Source of the DNA: a virus
DNA length: 34,678 bases
Virus record (IMG/VR): IMGVR_UViG_3300009161_000132
Span: 1-34,678 of that record
Strand: one strand, 5' to 3'
The position numbers were made by a program, and so were the translations under genes. This document shows positions 31,994 to 34,678 of the stretch, piece after piece. Every line of letters starts with the position of its first letter. The stretch's first letter is position 1. Under the pieces are notes generated by a model that was not told the DNA's origin, made no database searches, and worked only from the letters and a program-made list of their open reading frames with translations.

Positions 31994-33880
31994 ATGGACG
32001 CATATAAAAAGTTTACTCATAAAACTCCACATTTAAAGGGTAAACAACATCAATTAGATCCCAATATAGACCTAAAGCAATTGGTTCATCACGCAACAGT
32101 TCAGTATGTTGATCGGGATGCTGATGGTGATGTTGATGTTTATGACAATCCAAAGAAAAAAACACCAGATGAAAATCCAATTGGAGTTGATTTTGGCAAT
32201 CTTTCAAAAAAATTAATTGCAAAACAAAAGGGAGAAATTAAACATACTAAAAGAGGTATGGCATACGAAGAAGTGGAGGAAAAAAGGTATTGCCCTCTTT
32301 GTGATAAAAGAGAGACACGTTCAGAATGTTCTTATGGCGAAAAGGCATGGGATAAAGTTTCCGTGAAAGACCATGAGTATTCTATGGCTCGTTCTGAACT
32401 CTCTACAGTTATGAATGCTGTTAAGAGACTTCAGAAAAAAATGAGTAAGGGAGAAGGAAATGTTGAGGCATGGGTCCAATCAAAAATTACAAAGGCAGCA
32501 GATTATCTTGATTCTGCGGCAGATTATATTGATAGTGGTGAAATGGATGAAGCAGCAAATCCTGCTCAACAAGCAGCAATTGCAATTAATATGAAAAAGA
32601 AAGGTATAAAACCAAAATCAGAAGTTGATGAAGCATGTTGGGTTGGATATAAACAAGAAGGGTTAAAGAAAAAAGGAAAGAAAATGGTTCCAAATTGTGT
32701 TCCAGAAGAAACAGAAATTCAAGAGGCATCAAAGTCAGGAGATGCTTCTCTTCACGATTGGTTTGCAAAAAGCAAATCTTCTGATGGAAAACCTGGATGG
32801 GTCCAGTTAGGAGGAAAATATGCAGGAAAACCTTGTGCAAAACAACCAGGGCAAACTACTAAACCAAAATGTGGTAGTTCAAAAATGGCAGCAGAAATGT
32901 CTCCAGAAGAAGAAGAAAGAGCGGCAGAAAGAAAAAGAAGAGAAGATCCAAATCCAGATAGAAAAGGTAAGGCAATAAATGTTGCAACAGAAGAGTATGT
33001 AGAGGAAGATGCATGTAAAACAAAAGTTAAATCAAGGTATAAAGTCTGGCCTTCTGCATATGCATCAGGAGCACTTGTAAAATGTCGTAAAGTAGGTGCC
33101 GCAAACTGGGGAAATAGCAGTAAAAATGAAGAGATTGTTTATGAAGGTGATTATTGGCATCCAGATCCAGAAATAGATAGAAAACTTGGTGGTCCTGGAC
33201 CAAATCAACGTGCTCGTGAAGATCATCCTCAACCAAAATCAGATCCAAAGAAATTGCGTAAGGGTGAATCTTATATCGATTGGAATAAACGTCAAAGAGG
33301 TCTCAAGAATTCTTATGAACCAGATGGTGAATTGATTGATGAGTCAACTCGTTTACAAGCAGAAACAGGAAACATTCTTGCTGTAATTTTAAACTGGAGA
33401 GGAAAGACATATTCAATTAGAATGTTCTTTCCACAAATTGGAATGCCCAGCAGGAAAGATGTTACGACAGAGATACAAAAAATTTATCCAGGTTCTCAAG
33501 TTCTTCAATATAAAATTTCAACAATTGAACCAGGAATGCCACTGATTCAAGTTGTAAATTCAAAATCAAAAAACTATTTACTCAATTCTAAAACAATTGG
33601 TGAAGAAGTTGAGATTGAAGAAGATTGGCAGAAAGAAAATCGTAAAGACAAAACTGATGGGTTAAGTCAAAAAGCAGTGAATGCATATCGCAGGGAAAAT
33701 CCGGGTTCAAATCTTCAGACAGCAGTAACAGAAAAGAAACCAACTGGTAAAAGAGCATCACGTAGAAAAAACTTTTGTAGTCGTATGTCAGGAATGAAGT
33801 CAAAACTTACTTCTGCAAAAACTGCACGAGATCCAGATTCAAGAATAAATAAAGCACTTCGTCGTTGGAACTGCAACTAA
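31994..33880 (+). CDS. Lysine-rich mosaic protein between terminase genes (628 aa)
   Basis: No single function is recognisable; the protein is a chain of small cassettes joined by acidic linkers. In order: an N-terminal block with an acidic DRDADGDVDVYD stretch (39-51); CPLC...C cysteines (100, 103, 112); a helical cassette with RSELSTVMNAVKRLQKKMSK and VQSKITKAADYLDSAADYID (132-181); DEACWVGYKQEGL (212-224); DWFAKSKSSDGKPGWVQLGG with PGQTTKPKCGSSK (250-297); DACKTKVKSRYKVWPSAYAS (339-358); an alpha/beta domain (455-530, FFPQIGMPSRKDVTTEIQKI); and a basic tail with GKRASRRKNFCSRMSGMK (585-602) ending RRWNCN. I recall most of these cassettes from uncharacterised marine phage proteins. A packaged, DNA-binding or scaffold protein is one possibility. 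Gene 17 starts 4 nt later. Confidence 0.8.
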   Translation: MDAYKKFTHKTPHLKGKQHQLDPNIDLKQLVHHATVQYVDRDADGDVDVYDNPKKKTPDENPIGVDFGNLSKKLIAKQKGEIKHTKRGMAYEEVEEKRYCPLCDKRETRSECSYGEKAWDKVSVKDHEYSMARSELSTVMNAVKRLQKKMSKGEGNVEAWVQSKITKAADYLDSAADYIDSGEMDEAANPAQQAAIAINMKKKGIKPKSEVDEACWVGYKQEGLKKKGKKMVPNCVPEETEIQEASKSGDASLHDWFAKSKSSDGKPGWVQLGGKYAGKPCAKQPGQTTKPKCGSSKMAAEMSPEEEERAAERKRREDPNPDRKGKAINVATEEYVEEDACKTKVKSRYKVWPSAYASGALVKCRKVGAANWGNSSKNEEIVYEGDYWHPDPEIDRKLGGPGPNQRAREDHPQPKSDPKKLRKGESYIDWNKRQRGLKNSYEPDGELIDESTRLQAETGNILAVILNWRGKTYSIRMFFPQIGMPSRKDVTTEIQKIYPGSQVLQYKISTIEPGMPLIQVVNSKSKNYLLNSKTIGEEVEIEEDWQKENRKDKTDGLSQKAVNAYRRENPGSNLQTAVTEKKPTGKRASRRKNFCSRMSGMKSKLTSAKTARDPDSRINKALRRWNCN

Positions 33881-33883
33881 TAT

Positions 33884-34678
33884 ATGAGTGCTGACATTTA
33901 TCTTGGTAATCCTTTACTTAAAAAGGCAAATACACCAATTGAATTTACAGAAGATCAAATTCTTGAATTTATAAAGTGTAAGGAAGATCCTGTATTTTTT
34001 GCAAAAAATTATGTAAAGATTGTGACTTTGGATCACGGATTACAACCATTTAAGATGTATCCGTTTCAAGAAAAACTTGTTGAAAGATTTCATAAGAATA
34101 GATTTAATATTTGTAAGATGCCTCGGCAGACTGGTAAGAGTACCACTGTCGTATCATATCTTCTTCATTATGCAGTATTTAATGATAATGTAAACATAGG
34201 TATTCTTGCAAACAAGGCAGCAACGGCAAGAGAACTTTTAGATCGTCTTCAAACGGCATACGAAAATCTTCCAAAGTGGATGCAACAAGGAATTATTTCT
34301 TGGAACAAAGGTTCTCTTGAATTAGAGAACGGATCTAAAATTTTAGCAGCATCCACTTCGGCATCTGCTGTTCGTGGTATGTCTTTCAATATCTTGTTCT
34401 TGGACGAATTTGCGTTCGTCCCAAATCACATTGCAGATTCATTCTTTGCATCGGTATATCCAACAATTACTGCAGGTAAAAATACAAAGGTAATTATTGT
34501 ATCTACACCACACGGTATGAATCATTTCTACCGTATGTGGCACGATGCAGAGAAAGGAAAAAACGAATACATTTTTACGGATGTTCACTGGAGTGAAGTT
34601 CCTGGTAGAGATTCTGCCTGGAAGGCACAGACAATTGCTAACACTAGTGAACAGCAATTCAAAGTTGAATTTGAGTGT
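33884..34678 (+). CDS. gp17: Large terminase subunit gp17, 5' part (cut by window end)
   Basis: gp17 is the motor of T4-type DNA packaging: an N-terminal ATPase and a C-terminal nuclease. The 265 residues visible cover most of the ATPase domain. The Walker A motif is MPRQTGKST (79-87; T4 has SRQLGKTT). The Walker B motif is ILFLDEFAF (170-178), with catalytic E175. The coupling motif region is VSTPHGMNHFY (206-216). The N-terminal adenine-binding region includes KMYPFQEKLVERF (57-69). The nuclease domain lies beyond the window. There is no ribosome-binding site; the ATG lies 4 nt after the previous stop, so translation is probably coupled. Confidence 0.97.
   Translation, partial: MSADIYLGNPLLKKANTPIEFTEDQILEFIKCKEDPVFFAKNYVKIVTLDHGLQPFKMYPFQEKLVERFHKNRFNICKMPRQTGKSTTVVSYLLHYAVFNDNVNIGILANKAATARELLDRLQTAYENLPKWMQQGIISWNKGSLELENGSKILAASTSASAVRGMSFNILFLDEFAFVPNHIADSFFASVYPTITAGKNTKVIIVSTPHGMNHFYRMWHDAEKGKNEYIFTDVHWSEVPGRDSAWKAQTIANTSEQQFKVEFEC

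Noticed and set aside
32013-33803. Several minus-strand Leu/His-rich frames opposite the 628-aa gene
   Set aside because: Composition is what the complement of a Lys/Glu-rich gene produces; no start signals.

Overview
The window is part of the late structural and packaging region of a T4-like marine myovirus. The host is most likely a picocyanobacterium (Synechococcus or Prochlorococcus). The evidence is the T4 order of virion genes (25, 6, [7 position], 8, ..., 13, 14, 15, 16, ..., 17), all on the + strand, together with AT-rich DNA, T4-type late promoters (variants of TATAAATA) and small hypothetical genes that I recall from cyanomyoviruses. No photosynthesis or other metabolic gene, tRNA, integrase, transposon or CRISPR is present.

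Positions 1-830 hold two small genes (45 and 115 aa). Each seems to be a unit of hairpin, sigma70-like promoter, pyrimidine-rich leader and ORF; a third promoter follows the second gene. Positions 922-2483 carry a small membrane protein, a 66-aa protein, a GT-A fold glycosyltransferase and two tiny proteins, closed by an intrinsic terminator at about 2500-2527. Two conserved hypothetical genes follow (2631-3558).

Positions 3589-27731 form the baseplate/tail block: gp25, gp6, a 4016-residue protein in the gp7 position, gp8, and a 2723-residue DUF4815-type protein. The last fills the slot where T4 has genes 9-12, and fibritin (wac) is absent. Both giants are mosaics of short beta-rich modules, and the same modules recur in gp8, the neck protein gp14 and the sheath terminator gp15. 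Two small overlapping genes (27733-28123) end the block.

Positions 28178-34678 are the neck and packaging block: gp13, gp14, gp15 and gp16 (small terminase), then an unusual 628-residue lysine-rich string of cassettes, then gp17 (large terminase), cut off by the window end. Late promoter-like octamers lie 17-23 nt before the starts of gp25, gp8, gp13 and the 628-aa gene, which suggests at least four late transcription units.

The items most worth a second look are the module sharing across four to five virion genes, a YHYH domain buried in the 4016-aa baseplate protein, a triplicated domain in the same protein, the cassette protein between the two terminase genes with possible prohead-protease sites, and the repeated hairpin/promoter units at the left end.
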